DNA from: Thermoanaerobaculia bacterium
GTDB taxonomy: Bacteria > Acidobacteriota > Thermoanaerobaculia > Gp7-AA8
DNA length: 64,000 nt
Reading direction: 5' to 3'
Assembly: GCA_017883205.1 (NCBI GenBank)
Contig: JADGNZ010000015.1
Location: forward strand, 60,072 to 124,071
Shown one piece after another: positions 28,317 through 37,598 of the stretch. The notes beneath the pieces are model-generated. The model was not told the origin of the DNA. It worked only from the letters and a program-made list of their open reading frames with translations, and made no database searches. Both the position numbers and the translations under genes were made by a program. The first letter of the stretch is position 1. Each line of letters starts with the position of its first letter.

Positions 28317-29726
28317 ATGCGCTCTCCCCTGCTCCTGATCCTGTCCATCGCCTGCTGGCCGGCGTTGGCGCAAACGCTACCGGCACCCGCGCCCGTAACC
28401 ACTGCGCCGCCTGCGGAGCTGTCGACGATCGTCGTTCCGATCCGCGCTTCGCTCGCTCCGCTGCTGCCACAGCTCGAATCGCAGGTACCGAAAAGCCTTT
28501 CGAAAACGGACGCCTTCGAGCTCGATCCGCAGAAGCAGTTCGGAATGAAGTATCGCGTGGTCCGCGATCCGATCGTCCTGAACGCGATCGGAGGCGGCAT
28601 CCACGCCACCACGACCATGCACTTCGCTCTGGAAGGCTGCCGCAGGACGAAGAAGCCGTTCACCGATCAGGTTGTGATGTGGCCGTGCCTTTCGTGCGGT
28701 TTCGGCGAGCCGATGCGCGATGCCTGGATCTCGCTCTCCTCGCACCTGGAGTGGGATGCCAACTGGCGCCTTCGTTCGACGACGCGGGCGATGCCGGTCG
28801 ATTTCTCGTCCAACCGCTGCCAGGTCACCTTCGCCAACATCGACATCACCGACTGGAAGATCGCACCGATCGTCAAAGACCAGCTTCGCCAGGTGCTGAA
28901 GACCATCGACGCGAACACGCCGAAGCTGACGAACATCCGTCCCGCCGCAAACCAGGTGTGGTCGTCGCTTCAGTCACCGGTGGCCATCGCGCCGAGAACG
29001 TGGCTGGTGATGGAGCCCGCCGACGTGGCGCTGGGGCCGATCACGGGGTCGGGGCTCTCAGTCACCAGCACGCTCACGCTCCGCGCACGAACGCGAGTCA
29101 TCGTCGGAGAGAAGCCGCCGGTGACTCAGAAACCGCTGCCGGCGCTTCGGGTGGGGCAAGCGGGCGCGGGCGGCATCCGCATCCCGTTCGACGTCGAGCT
29201 CTCATACGACGAAGCGAGCCGCGTGATGACCGAGAATTTCGGGAAGCGCAAATACGAGGGAGTCGCCGTCGATTCGATCCGCATCGCTCCGGCCGCGGAC
29301 GGGCGTGTCTCGATCGAATTGATCGTCGACTACCGCGCGTCGCGCCTCCGGCACTACAACGGTCCGGTCGATCTGGACGCGACGCCGGTGTTCGACGCCG
29401 CCACGCGCACGGTCTCGCTGGAGAAGCTCGAATATACGCTGGCTTCGAAGCGGAAGAATCTCTTCGTCCGCATCGCCGACCGGTTCGCGCACGAGACACT
29501 ACGCGCGCAACTCGCGAAAACGGCGCACTGGTCGGTGGCGCCGCAGATCGATTCGATCCGCAGCGCGATCGCGAGCGCGGTGACACGGCCACTCGCGCCC
29601 GGCGTCATGATGCGCGGGTACGTCGACGGCATCGAGCTGCACTCGATGACGCTCGACGCGAACGGGATCGTCATTCACGCACTGGCGACGGGGAACGCGG
29701 AAGTCGGCATCAGCGCGTTTCGCTGA
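28317..29726 (+). CDS. DUF4403-like secreted protein
   Basis: Signal peptide; STIVVPIRASLAPLLPQLESQVPKSL...WVDLRPTAWLVMEP-type layout. Confidence 0.75.
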   Translation: MRSPLLLILSIACWPALAQTLPAPAPVTTAPPAELSTIVVPIRASLAPLLPQLESQVPKSLSKTDAFELDPQKQFGMKYRVVRDPIVLNAIGGGIHATTTMHFALEGCRRTKKPFTDQVVMWPCLSCGFGEPMRDAWISLSSHLEWDANWRLRSTTRAMPVDFSSNRCQVTFANIDITDWKIAPIVKDQLRQVLKTIDANTPKLTNIRPAANQVWSSLQSPVAIAPRTWLVMEPADVALGPITGSGLSVTSTLTLRARTRVIVGEKPPVTQKPLPALRVGQAGAGGIRIPFDVELSYDEASRVMTENFGKRKYEGVAVDSIRIAPAADGRVSIELIVDYRASRLRHYNGPVDLDATPVFDAATRTVSLEKLEYTLASKRKNLFVRIADRFAHETLRAQLAKTAHWSVAPQIDSIRSAIASAVTRPLAPGVMMRGYVDGIELHSMTLDANGIVIHALATGNAEVGISAFR

Positions 29727-29826
29727 GCAATTCATTGGCCGAGCCCGAAAAAGCGCCGCGCGCCGGGTATCGGCGCGGGCGCTCGGGGAACGGAGCGGGT
29801 CACACGCGGGCAATGCCCGGCGCTGG

Positions 29827-30045
29827 CTACTCCGGAATGACGATGCTTGCCCACGGCAGCTTGCGGACGGCGATGACTTTCTCGTCGACCGCATCCTGCG
29901 TTGCCGTGGCACCAAGGACCCGCTGGATGTACTGCACCTCAGGCGAGACCAGAGGACGCTGGCTCAGGCGAGCAGCAGCCTTCCGGATATTGCTCTCTGA
30001 GACAGTGACTTTCGCAGCGCGCTTCGGTTTCAAAACGTTCGTCAT
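29827..30045 (-). CDS. Small hypothetical protein (72 aa)
   Basis: ORF MTNVLKPKRAAKVTVSESNIRKAAARLSQ..., upstream of the RRM gene's 3' end and co-oriented. Confidence 0.55.
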   Translation of the reverse strand: MTNVLKPKRAAKVTVSESNIRKAAARLSQRPLVSPEVQYIQRVLGATATQDAVDEKVIAVRKLPWASIVIPE

Positions 30046-30060
30046 GGGACAAGCTCCTTC

Positions 30061-30339
30061 TTAGTGTTGAACTGCTGGGGCAGGTTTCGGCGCGTCCTTC
30101 TTTGAGCGCGCTTCATTGACTACAACAGCCTGGCCATTCACATCGGTACCATCGAGACCTTTGATTGTGGCCTGTGCTTCTGCGTCATTGGCGAACTCGA
30201 CGAATGCAAAGCCCTTCGACAGGCCGGTGACGCGATCGTTGACGACTTCCGACGTGGTCGGCGTTCCGAATGGCTTGACGAGGTCGGCAAGCTTTGCGTC
30301 ATCGATGTCTTTGGGGAGATTTCCAAAATAGACTTTCAT
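30061..30339 (-). CDS. RNA-binding protein, single RRM domain
   Basis: MKVYFGNLPKDIDDAKLADLVKPFG (RNP2), LSKGFAFVEFANDAEA (RNP1). Confidence 0.93.
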   Translation of the reverse strand: MKVYFGNLPKDIDDAKLADLVKPFGTPTTSEVVNDRVTGLSKGFAFVEFANDAEAQATIKGLDGTDVNGQAVVVNEARSKKDAPKPAPAVQH

Positions 30340-30507
30340 GGGGGTTGTTACTCCTGACCGCTTCCAGCGGGCGAGCTTCGCACGCACGGAGGAAAGGTGA
30401 GTTTGCTAAGAAGATTGAGTTCAGAAGCGCTGACTCAGCTCAGGCGGCCTGAAGGATGAGGAAGGTTCCTCAAGGACTCACACCTTACACTATTTGTGCG
30501 AATAAGT

Positions 30508-32655
30508 CTACTCGCCACGAATCTCAGCGAAGAAGGCTTCGCTGGAAACGGGCCGCCCCAGGAATTGCTCCACCAGATCGCGCGCCGGCTCCTCGCCTCC
30601 TCGGGCCAGGATCAGCTCACGAAAACGCCGCCCCGTGGCCGCGTTCATGAGGTCGCTTCCGAACGCAGAGATGAGATCGAGCGCGATCACTTTCGCCCAC
30701 ATGTAGCCGTAGTACCCGGCGGCATAGCCGCTGGCAATGTGATCGAACGTGCCGGGGAAGGCGGTGCCTGCGATGGTGCCCATCGGGGTGGAGCCTTCCA
30801 TTTGTTGCCAGAGGGATAGCGATGGGGAGTGGAGTGTGGGGGGTGGGGCGTGGGAGCCGGTATTCGGGTTTCGGGGATCGGGGGTCGGAGTTGGATTTGC
30901 GGCGGATGATGTGCTCGCTGTCGCCGAAGTCGGCGTCGCGACGGACGGAGTAATCGCGGTCGGTGGATTCTCATCGACTCCCGACCCCCGACTTCCGACT
31001 GCCGCACGACTCCCAACTCCCACTCCCCACCCCCCACTCCCCACACCCTTCCCCGCCAGCGCCATGTCGTAGCTCGCATACAAGAGCTGGCGGCCGTAAT
31101 CGATGCCGGAACCGAATTTTTTCGCGGCGCGGATGCGCTGCACGAGCGACTCGTCGACGAGCGGGCAGGTCGTGCAGTGGTTGCGCATCAGGGCCAGACT
31201 CTCCATCCGGCTCGCCCACTCCTCGTACATCTGCGAGGGCGCCTCGACGAAGTCGCGTTCCACGCTGGTGCCGGAATGCTGGTTGTACTCGGTACGCGAA
31301 AGGACGCCGTGCATCACATGCCCGAACTCGTGAAGCAAGGTCTCGACTTCGCTGTGCGTCAATCCGTGCCGGTTGAAGTTCGTCACCAGGACGCTGATCG
31401 GCTTGCGCGCTGCCCTGCGCGATACGCCGCGGACGGGCCAGGCGGCGGCGTGCTTGTATTTGTCGTCCCGAGGAAAGAGGTCGAGGTAGATGCCGCCGAT
31501 GCGCTCGCCCGTAACGGCATCATCGACGTCGTAGTAGATGACGTCGTCGTGCCAGACGTCCACGATCGCTTCGCGGAATTGAATGCCATACAGCCGTTCC
31601 GTGATGTCGAGCATCCACTTCACGCACGGCATCGTCGGGAAGTACTCGCGCAAGGCTTCCTGGTCGACGGCGTAGCGTTTCTCGCGCAGCCGTTCGCGAT
31701 AATACGTGACGTCCCATCGCTCGATCGACGCGTCTTCGAGGGCAATGCCGGTGAGCTCCGCCTTCACCTCGGACAACTGCCGCAGGTCGCTCACCTCCGC
31801 TTCGACGACTGCGCTCCTCACCTCATCGAGGAAGCGCGCGACGGTCTCGGGGTTGCCCACCATGCGGCGCTTGGTGACGTAGTGTGCGTAACTGGGGGCA
31901 TCGTAGAGGTCGGCAATCTCTTTCCGCAGCGCCACGATCTCGTCGAGGATCTCCAGATTGCGCGCCGTGCCGCGATTCGTGTTGGCGACGTAGTAGCGCT
32001 TCCTCGCCTCCTCGCTGACGGCGTTGGCCATGAAGGGGACGTAATCGGGATAGTCGAATCCGACCACGATGTTTCCCCGGTCGTCGCGCGCAACGCGGTC
32101 GAGATACGACTGCGGCAGACCGGCGCATTCGCCGGGCGTGAAGTGGAGGAGCGTTTTGTTCTCGCGGATGTTCCTGCTGAACTCCTGCGCCAGCTCGGTG
32201 AGCCGCTCGGAGATGGCCTTGAAACGATCGCGCCGCTCGCGCGGCAGCGCCACACCGCTGTCCTCGAACGCTTCGAGAAGATCCTTCTTCAACTGCCGTT
32301 GCGCGGCCGTGCGCGGCTCGACGCGGCGCACGCGCTCGAACAGTTGCTCGTTCTGGAAGAGCTCCGTCATGAACACCGACTCTTCGATCAGCGCCCGGTC
32401 CCCGGCGTCACGGACGGCTGCATCGGGATGAACACTGTTGAGAATGGAGACCGGGCCGTAGGCATCTTCCAGCGTGATCGAGATCCGGTCCCACGCTTCG
32501 AGAACCGATTCGGGCGTGAGGGCTTCGAAGGGAAGGTTTTCGATCGCCGCAAGCGCGCGACGGGCATCGGACAAGGCCTTCTCCGCCGCAGCGGAAAGCA
32601 CCGAGGCGTCGTAGATCGGGATAGTCGGTCGGGTTGCTTCGATCGTTTCAGTCAT
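30508..32655 (-). CDS. M3 family oligopeptidase carrying an in-frame repeat-derived insertion
   Basis: LLHEFGHVMHGVLSRTEYNQHSGTSVERDFVEAPSQMYEEW; GTFDHIASGYAAGYYGYMWAKV. Insert AGKGVGSGGWGVG...HAPPPTLHSPS is encoded by the 30824-31048 repeat. Confidence 0.93.
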   Translation of the reverse strand: MTETIEATRPTIPIYDASVLSAAAEKALSDARRALAAIENLPFEALTPESVLEAWDRISITLEDAYGPVSILNSVHPDAAVRDAGDRALIEESVFMTELFQNEQLFERVRRVEPRTAAQRQLKKDLLEAFEDSGVALPRERRDRFKAISERLTELAQEFSRNIRENKTLLHFTPGECAGLPQSYLDRVARDDRGNIVVGFDYPDYVPFMANAVSEEARKRYYVANTNRGTARNLEILDEIVALRKEIADLYDAPSYAHYVTKRRMVGNPETVARFLDEVRSAVVEAEVSDLRQLSEVKAELTGIALEDASIERWDVTYYRERLREKRYAVDQEALREYFPTMPCVKWMLDITERLYGIQFREAIVDVWHDDVIYYDVDDAVTGERIGGIYLDLFPRDDKYKHAAAWPVRGVSRRAARKPISVLVTNFNRHGLTHSEVETLLHEFGHVMHGVLSRTEYNQHSGTSVERDFVEAPSQMYEEWASRMESLALMRNHCTTCPLVDESLVQRIRAAKKFGSGIDYGRQLLYASYDMALAGKGVGSGGWGVGVGSRAAVGSRGSGVDENPPTAITPSVATPTSATASTSSAANPTPTPDPRNPNTGSHAPPPTLHSPSLSLWQQMEGSTPMGTIAGTAFPGTFDHIASGYAAGYYGYMWAKVIALDLISAFGSDLMNAATGRRFRELILARGGEEPARDLVEQFLGRPVSSEAFFAEIRGE
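30824..31048. repeat. Heptamer-repeat element D, nested inverted arms, inside the M3 peptidase gene
   Basis: GGGGAGTGGAGTGTGGGGGGTGGGGCGTGGGAG ... TCCCAACTCCCACTCCCCACCCCCCACTCCCCACACCC; inner GGGGATCGGGGGTCGGAG ... CTCCCGACCCCCGAC. Confidence 0.95.
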
Positions 32656-32736
32656 CGCTCAAGTGATCGACGGGACGCGCATTCTAGGAGGCTCCGCGAT
32701 AAAACGCACGCGATTCAGCGAGTACGCAACTCCTAT

Positions 32737-32803
32737 GTTTCACGCGGAGACGCGGAGGCCGCGGAGTAGAAACCCCCGCGTACTCCGCGTCTCCGCGTGA
32801 AAC
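32737..32803. repeat. CGCGGAGA-type inverted repeat (arms 32737-32769 / 32777-32803)
   Basis: GTTTCACGCGGAGACGCGGAGGCCGCGGAGTA ... CGCGTACTCCGCGTCTCCGCGTGAAAC. Confidence 0.94.
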
Positions 32804-32863
32804 CGTCTCCCTGCCGGTTCCAGCAGCCGGAAACATGTCCTACGCAAATCGCGTACTAGGTGC

Positions 32864-33724
32864 ATGCGTCCAATCGTTGCTGTCCTTGTTGCGCTGATTG
32901 CCCTTCCGCTACTCGCTCAGAATTCGCTCATCGATCAGGGCCGGGCCGCCATGACCCGAGGGGATGCCGAAACGGCGTCGGGACTATTCGAGAAGGCGAT
33001 CGCGCAGAATCCGAAATCAGCAGACGCGCACTACTCGCTCGGTAGCGCATACGGGATGATGGCGCGGAACGCGAGCTTCTTCAGCCAGGCTTCGCTCGCA
33101 TCGAAAACACGCGAGGAGTTCGAGAAGGCCGTCGAGCTCGATCCCAATCATCTCGAGGCCCGCGAGGGGCTCGTCCAGTTCTACACGATGGCCCCGCCGT
33201 TCATGGGCGGAGGGCACGACAAGGCACTCGCGCAGGCGGCTGAGATTCGAAAACGCGATCCGATGAAGGGGCACAGCGTCACCGCGTTCATCTACTCGGC
33301 CGAGAAGAAAATGGATGAGGCGAAGAAGGAGTACGCGGACGAGGTGAAGGAGTTCCCGAAGTCCCCTCGGGCACACCTCGACTTCGGGCTGTTCTACATG
33401 GGCGAGAAGAATTACAAAACGGCCAGCGACGAAATCGAAAACGCGATGGCCCTCGACCGCGCGTTCATGCCGGCGTGTTTCCGAGCCGGACAGCTCGCCG
33501 TTCTCAGCAACACGAACCTCGCCCACGGCGAAGAGCTTCTCCGAAAGTACCTGATGTACACGCCGAAACAAGGCGAGCCGGCGACCGCCCGAGCGCACTA
33601 CTGGCTCGGCCAGATCTTCGAGAAACAGGGGAAGAAGGCGGAGGCGAAGGCCAGCTTTGCAGCGTCCCTCAAACTCAACCCGAGCCAGAAGGATGTCGCG
33701 GAGGCGCTGAAGCGGGTTTCGTAG
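32864..33724 (+). CDS. Tetratricopeptide repeat protein, secreted
   Basis: Signal peptide plus TPR-like repeats (NPKSADAHYSLGSAYGMMA; ARAHYWLGQIFEKQGKKAEAKASF). Confidence 0.88.
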   Translation: MRPIVAVLVALIALPLLAQNSLIDQGRAAMTRGDAETASGLFEKAIAQNPKSADAHYSLGSAYGMMARNASFFSQASLASKTREEFEKAVELDPNHLEAREGLVQFYTMAPPFMGGGHDKALAQAAEIRKRDPMKGHSVTAFIYSAEKKMDEAKKEYADEVKEFPKSPRAHLDFGLFYMGEKNYKTASDEIENAMALDRAFMPACFRAGQLAVLSNTNLAHGEELLRKYLMYTPKQGEPATARAHYWLGQIFEKQGKKAEAKASFAASLKLNPSQKDVAEALKRVS

Positions 33725-33858
33725 AGCTCATCGATCGTAGGATTCATCGATCGTACCGCCGACGGCCTCGTCGGCTGTACCGCCAGCCCGCTGGCGATTC
33801 GAAGCCTCGCTGCAAGTTAACAATCGCGAGCACTTCGCCCGCAGCGGATAATCCGCCT

Positions 33859-34740
33859 ATGCCCGAGATGCCTGACGTCACCGTCTACGTCGAAGCGATC
33901 GCGACCCGCATCGTCGATCAGTCGCTCGTCAAGCTCCGCCTCGGCAATCCCTTCGTTCTTCGCACCGTCGATCCGCCGCCGTCCGAGCTCGCTGGCAGGC
34001 GCGTCATCAGCGTTCGGCGAATGGGCAAGCGGATTGTGATCGGCCTCGACGGCGATCTCTTCATCGTCATCCATCTGATGATTGCCGGCCGCTTCAAATG
34101 GCTGTCGGCCGGCGCGAAACTGCCGGGTAAGCTCGGACTCGCCGCGCTCGACTTTCCCAACGGCACGCTGTTGCTCACCGAGGCTGGATCGAAGAGGCGC
34201 GCGTCCATTCACATCGTGCGCGGCGAGCAGGCCGTCCACGCGCACGACCCCGGCGGAATCGAGCCGCTCGACGTATCGCTCAGCGCGTTCAAAGACGCAC
34301 TCACCCGCGAGCGGCACACGCTCAAGCGAACCCTCACCGATCCGCACGTCTTCAGCGGCATCGGCAATGCGTACTCGGATGAGATCCTCCATCGCGCGCG
34401 CCTCTCGCCCGTGCAGATGACGACAAACCTCTCCGAAGACGAGATCACCCGACTCTACGACGCCACGCGCCGTACGCTCATCGATTGGACGGAACGTCTG
34501 CGCGCCGAGGCCGCGGTGATGTTCCCCGAGAAAGTCACTGCGTTTCGTCCCGACTTCGCCGTCCACGGCCGCTACGGCAAACCATGTCCTGATTGCGGCT
34601 CGCCAGTGCAGCACATCGTCTACTCCGAAAACGAGACGAACTACTGTGCGCGCTGCCAGACCGGCGGCAAGCTCCTCGCCGATCGGGCGCTGTCCCGGCT
34701 TCTGCACAGCGATTGGCCGAAATCGATTGACGAGTTGTGA
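33859..34740 (+). CDS. Fpg/Nei family DNA glycosylase/AP lyase
   Basis: MPEMPDVTVYVEAI N-terminus; C-terminal zinc finger CPDCGSPVQHIVYSENETNYCARC. Confidence 0.93.
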   Translation: MPEMPDVTVYVEAIATRIVDQSLVKLRLGNPFVLRTVDPPPSELAGRRVISVRRMGKRIVIGLDGDLFIVIHLMIAGRFKWLSAGAKLPGKLGLAALDFPNGTLLLTEAGSKRRASIHIVRGEQAVHAHDPGGIEPLDVSLSAFKDALTRERHTLKRTLTDPHVFSGIGNAYSDEILHRARLSPVQMTTNLSEDEITRLYDATRRTLIDWTERLRAEAAVMFPEKVTAFRPDFAVHGRYGKPCPDCGSPVQHIVYSENETNYCARCQTGGKLLADRALSRLLHSDWPKSIDEL

Positions 34741-34822
34741 GTTGGACCATTTCAAAAACCGCATCACCACAGAGGCACAAAGGTCACAGAGACCCTCCGT
34801 GTCATTTGCGTCTCGATAACCA

Positions 34823-35185
34823 TCAGACCTGACCCCCAGTCCTCTCCGAGGGCTCGCGCTCTTGCAGCGCGGCGATGCATGCACGCTTTAGCCGCGGGAT
34901 ATTCTGTTCGACCGCGCGATAGATGAGGACGAGGTCCAGGCCCAGGTAGTCGTGCACCAGAACGTTCCGGAATCCCGACAGCCCGGTCCAATCCACATCC
35001 GGATAGGAGTCCTTGATCGACGCGCTTAAGCGCTGACTGGATTCAGCCAAGGTCTGCAGGTTTCTGATGATCCCATCCTGAATCAGAGTCGATGAGAAGA
35101 AGCTCTCCGGCCCGGCGGCTGAGTACTCCTCAATGCGGGCGATGCAGCGAAGAACATGCTTCAGATAAACGCTGTCGTCCTTCAC
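34823..35185 (-). CDS. hepT: HepT-like HEPN ribonuclease toxin (DUF86)
   Basis: RNVLVHDYLGLD (Rx4HxY-type motif); adjacent to MntA-like NTase. C-terminus GGQV*. Confidence 0.88.
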   Translation of the reverse strand: MKDDSVYLKHVLRCIARIEEYSAAGPESFFSSTLIQDGIIRNLQTLAESSQRLSASIKDSYPDVDWTGLSGFRNVLVHDYLGLDLVLIYRAVEQNIPRLKRACIAALQEREPSERTGGQV

Positions 35186-35466
35186 AACGCGATAGCCTCT
35201 TCGAGGACCTGATCGCGGAGTAATTCATCGAGGCCCCGCTCCGTAATGATCTGCACTCTGCGCCCGAGAAGTTCTTCCAGGTCGGCGACCAGCCCACCGG
35301 GAAACCACGCGCTCGGTTCTGCGCCGACCTCGACTAGCAAATCGACGTCGCTCTCCGGTCCGGCATCACCTCGCGCCATCGAGCCGAAGACCCTGACGCC
35401 CGTCACGCCATGCTGGCGGGCCAGCCGGAGTATCTGTTCCCTCTTCAAATGTACGAGGTCAACCAT
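35182..35466 (-). CDS. mntA: MntA-type nucleotidyltransferase antitoxin
   Basis: GVRVFGSMARGDAGPESDVDLLVEV (GSx10DxD); overlaps hepT by 4 bp. Confidence 0.9.
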   Translation of the reverse strand: MVDLVHLKREQILRLARQHGVTGVRVFGSMARGDAGPESDVDLLVEVGAEPSAWFPGGLVADLEELLGRRVQIITERGLDELLRDQVLEEAIAL

Positions 35467-35527
35467 CGGGTTCTTCTTTCGATCGATGTCACTCTACCGC
35501 TTGCGATCCCGGCGCGCTGGAGTGCCT

Positions 35528-35800
35528 CTATGCCGCGATGAGCGGCACGAACTCATCCCGCTTGACCGGCGGAAAGCCCAGCTCTCGCAGCACGCGGTTG
35601 AAGGCAGCTACAGAAAAGGTGCCGGGAGCCGTGATCTCGACGCCGATCGGTCGTCCGCCTCGGGCGTAGTCGACAAGGAGACCCCCGTCGACTCGACGTG
35701 TTCGCACGCTGCGCTGACCAGGGCGGCGTGGCAAGTAATAGTAGGCCGCAATCGCTTGCCCTCGCCGGTAAGTCACTTCGAGATACGGGGTATTGATCAT
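35528..35800 (-). CDS. DUF2283-like small protein, putative antitoxin
   Basis: LEVTYRRGQAIAAYYYLPRR...GLLVDYARGGRPIGVEITAPG; overlaps upstream ORF by 4 bp. Confidence 0.65.
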   Translation of the reverse strand: MINTPYLEVTYRRGQAIAAYYYLPRRPGQRSVRTRRVDGGLLVDYARGGRPIGVEITAPGTFSVAAFNRVLRELGFPPVKRDEFVPLIAA

Positions 35801-36072
35801 GGCTCAAACTCGTCTTCGACTGGGTACGCCGTGACTACAAGCATGAGGCGTTCAGATGCCAGCGGCTCTACGATCACTTCCCACGCTCGTCGACCGTGCC
35901 GCGTCACGATGGCCCATCGTCCGGCAACGACGTCCCGCCGATAGCCCTTCGCTTTCTCCAGCATACGCCTGAGATCCACTTCCGTGAAGCGCCTGTCCTC
36001 CATCCGCTTCAACAGATGAGGACCGAACTCTAAATCCCACGCCCACCATGGCGGCCATCCACGTTTGTTCAA
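35797..36072 (-). CDS. DUF4258-like small protein, putative RelE-fold toxin
   Basis: FGPHLLKRMEDRRFTEVDLRRMLEKAKGYRRDVVAGRWAIVTRHGRRAWEVIVEP. Confidence 0.65.
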   Translation of the reverse strand: MNKRGWPPWWAWDLEFGPHLLKRMEDRRFTEVDLRRMLEKAKGYRRDVVAGRWAIVTRHGRRAWEVIVEPLASERLMLVVTAYPVEDEFEP

Positions 36073-36247
36073 CTGTCCGCTCCAACCGCGCGGGCGGCTT
36101 CGCCCAAACTGCCGTCGTTGACTCTAGACGGATAGGCCAATGTCGTCAAAACGATCGCGTCAGGTCCAGCATCAACACCCGAGGTCGCCCCACATTTCGC
36201 CGACCCTCTAACTTTCCCCCATTCCCGGCGTCTATCCCCTCAGACCG

Positions 36248-36862
36248 ATGGATGCTTCCCTCAACATAGACTCACTGCGGGACTTGCCCGGGACCTTGAC
36301 GAATCTGACGATCACGCCGCAAACGCCCACGAGCGAGGACGACCTTCGCTTGGCGCGAGCCTGCGCGGACGGCAGCTCCGAGGTGTTCGCAGCGATCTAC
36401 GCCAGCCACGGCGAACGCATGAAGTCGATCGCTTTCAACCACCTCGGCAACATCTCCGACGCCGAGGATGCGGTGCAGGAGACGTTTCTCAAAGTGCATC
36501 GGGCGGCAGCGGGCTACAACGGCGAAGCATCGTTCATGACCTGGCTCTATCGCATCCTCATCAACACCTGCTACGACCTGCTTCGGAAACGCAGCCGCCG
36601 GATACGGGAAGCACCGATCGATGACGTTGTCGCCGGCAGCCGCGCCGCGCATGCGGTGGACGACGTCAAACGGATGGCCTTGCGCAAGCTCCTCAACGAA
36701 TTGCCCGAGCAGCGCCGCACGGTCTTCGCGTTGTTCGAGATCGAGGGACTGAGCCACGCCGAGATCGCCGGCATCCTCGACATCACCGAAGGGAACTCGA
36801 AGTGGATTCTCTTTTCGACGAAGAAGCAGTTGCAGGAGCAGTGGAAGGCTGGGGGCTCGTGA
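36248..36862 (+). CDS. RNA polymerase ECF-type sigma factor
   Basis: DAEDAVQETFLKVHRAAAGYNGEASFMTWLYRILINTCYDLLRKR; region 4 RRTVFALFEIEGLSHAEIAGIL. Confidence 0.95.
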   Translation: MDASLNIDSLRDLPGTLTNLTITPQTPTSEDDLRLARACADGSSEVFAAIYASHGERMKSIAFNHLGNISDAEDAVQETFLKVHRAAAGYNGEASFMTWLYRILINTCYDLLRKRSRRIREAPIDDVVAGSRAAHAVDDVKRMALRKLLNELPEQRRTVFALFEIEGLSHAEIAGILDITEGNSKWILFSTKKQLQEQWKAGGS

Positions 36863-36869
36863 TTCTCAG

Positions 36870-36951
36870 TGGATTAGTGATTAGTGGATCAGAGACAAGA
36901 GATCAGAGATCAGGGTTCTGACAACCGATAACCGACAACAGACAACGCGCC
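36870..36951. repeat. Heptamer repeats (GATCAGA-type, then GACAACC-type)
   Basis: gatcagagacaagagatcagagatcaggg ... gacaaccgataaccgacaacagacaac. Confidence 0.85.
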
Positions 36952-36971
36952 GAAGGCGCAAACCCAAAGCC

Positions 36972-37598
36972 ATGAAAATCAACTGCAATCAACTTGACGA
37001 TCTCCTGCTCGAAGGCGACCAGCTCTCGCTCCAAGTCGCTGCGCGGCACGCCGCGGGGTGCGATGCGTGCCTGGAAAAGCTGGCGAGCTGGAACGAGATC
37101 TCCGCCACCGCCGGCGACCTGCGGACTACCTGGAACAACGACATGCTCTGGCCGCGGATCGAGCGCGCGATCCGCGACGACAAACGCCGCAGACGGACGA
37201 GCGTGTGGCAGATCGCCGCGGCGCTGATCCTCCTGGCCGCACTCGGAGCGGCGGCGTGGATCGCGCAGCGGAAGATGCACGCGGCTGATTTCGATAACGC
37301 GATCCTCGAAGTCGCCGCCGTCGACGAAGTGGAGCGCGCCGAACAGGCCCATATCGCGGCCATCAACCACCTCGAAGCCATCACCGCTTCGAAACTCGAT
37401 CAACCATCGACGCCTCTTCTCGTCAGCTACAAAGACAAGCTGATGATGCTCGACGACGCCATCGCCGAGTGCCAGAGCGCCATCAACAAGAACCGGCAGA
37501 ACGCTTATCTCCGCACGCAACTGCTGACGATGTACTCGGAAAAACAGCGGACGCTGCAGGACGTCATCCAGGAGGAGAACCATGCTACGAATCAGTAA
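36972..37598 (+). CDS. Putative anti-sigma factor, N-terminal zinc-finger-like domain plus single TM
   Basis: LQVAARHAAGCDACLEKLASW; WQIAAALILLAALGAAAWIAQR; directly downstream of ECF sigma. Confidence 0.8.
   Translation: MKINCNQLDDLLLEGDQLSLQVAARHAAGCDACLEKLASWNEISATAGDLRTTWNNDMLWPRIERAIRDDKRRRRTSVWQIAAALILLAALGAAAWIAQRKMHAADFDNAILEVAAVDEVERAEQAHIAAINHLEAITASKLDQPSTPLLVSYKDKLMMLDDAIAECQSAINKNRQNAYLRTQLLTMYSEKQRTLQDVIQEENHATNQ

Noticed and set aside
31177-32769. 530-aa plus-strand ORF
   Set aside because: Antisense shadow of the M3 peptidase.
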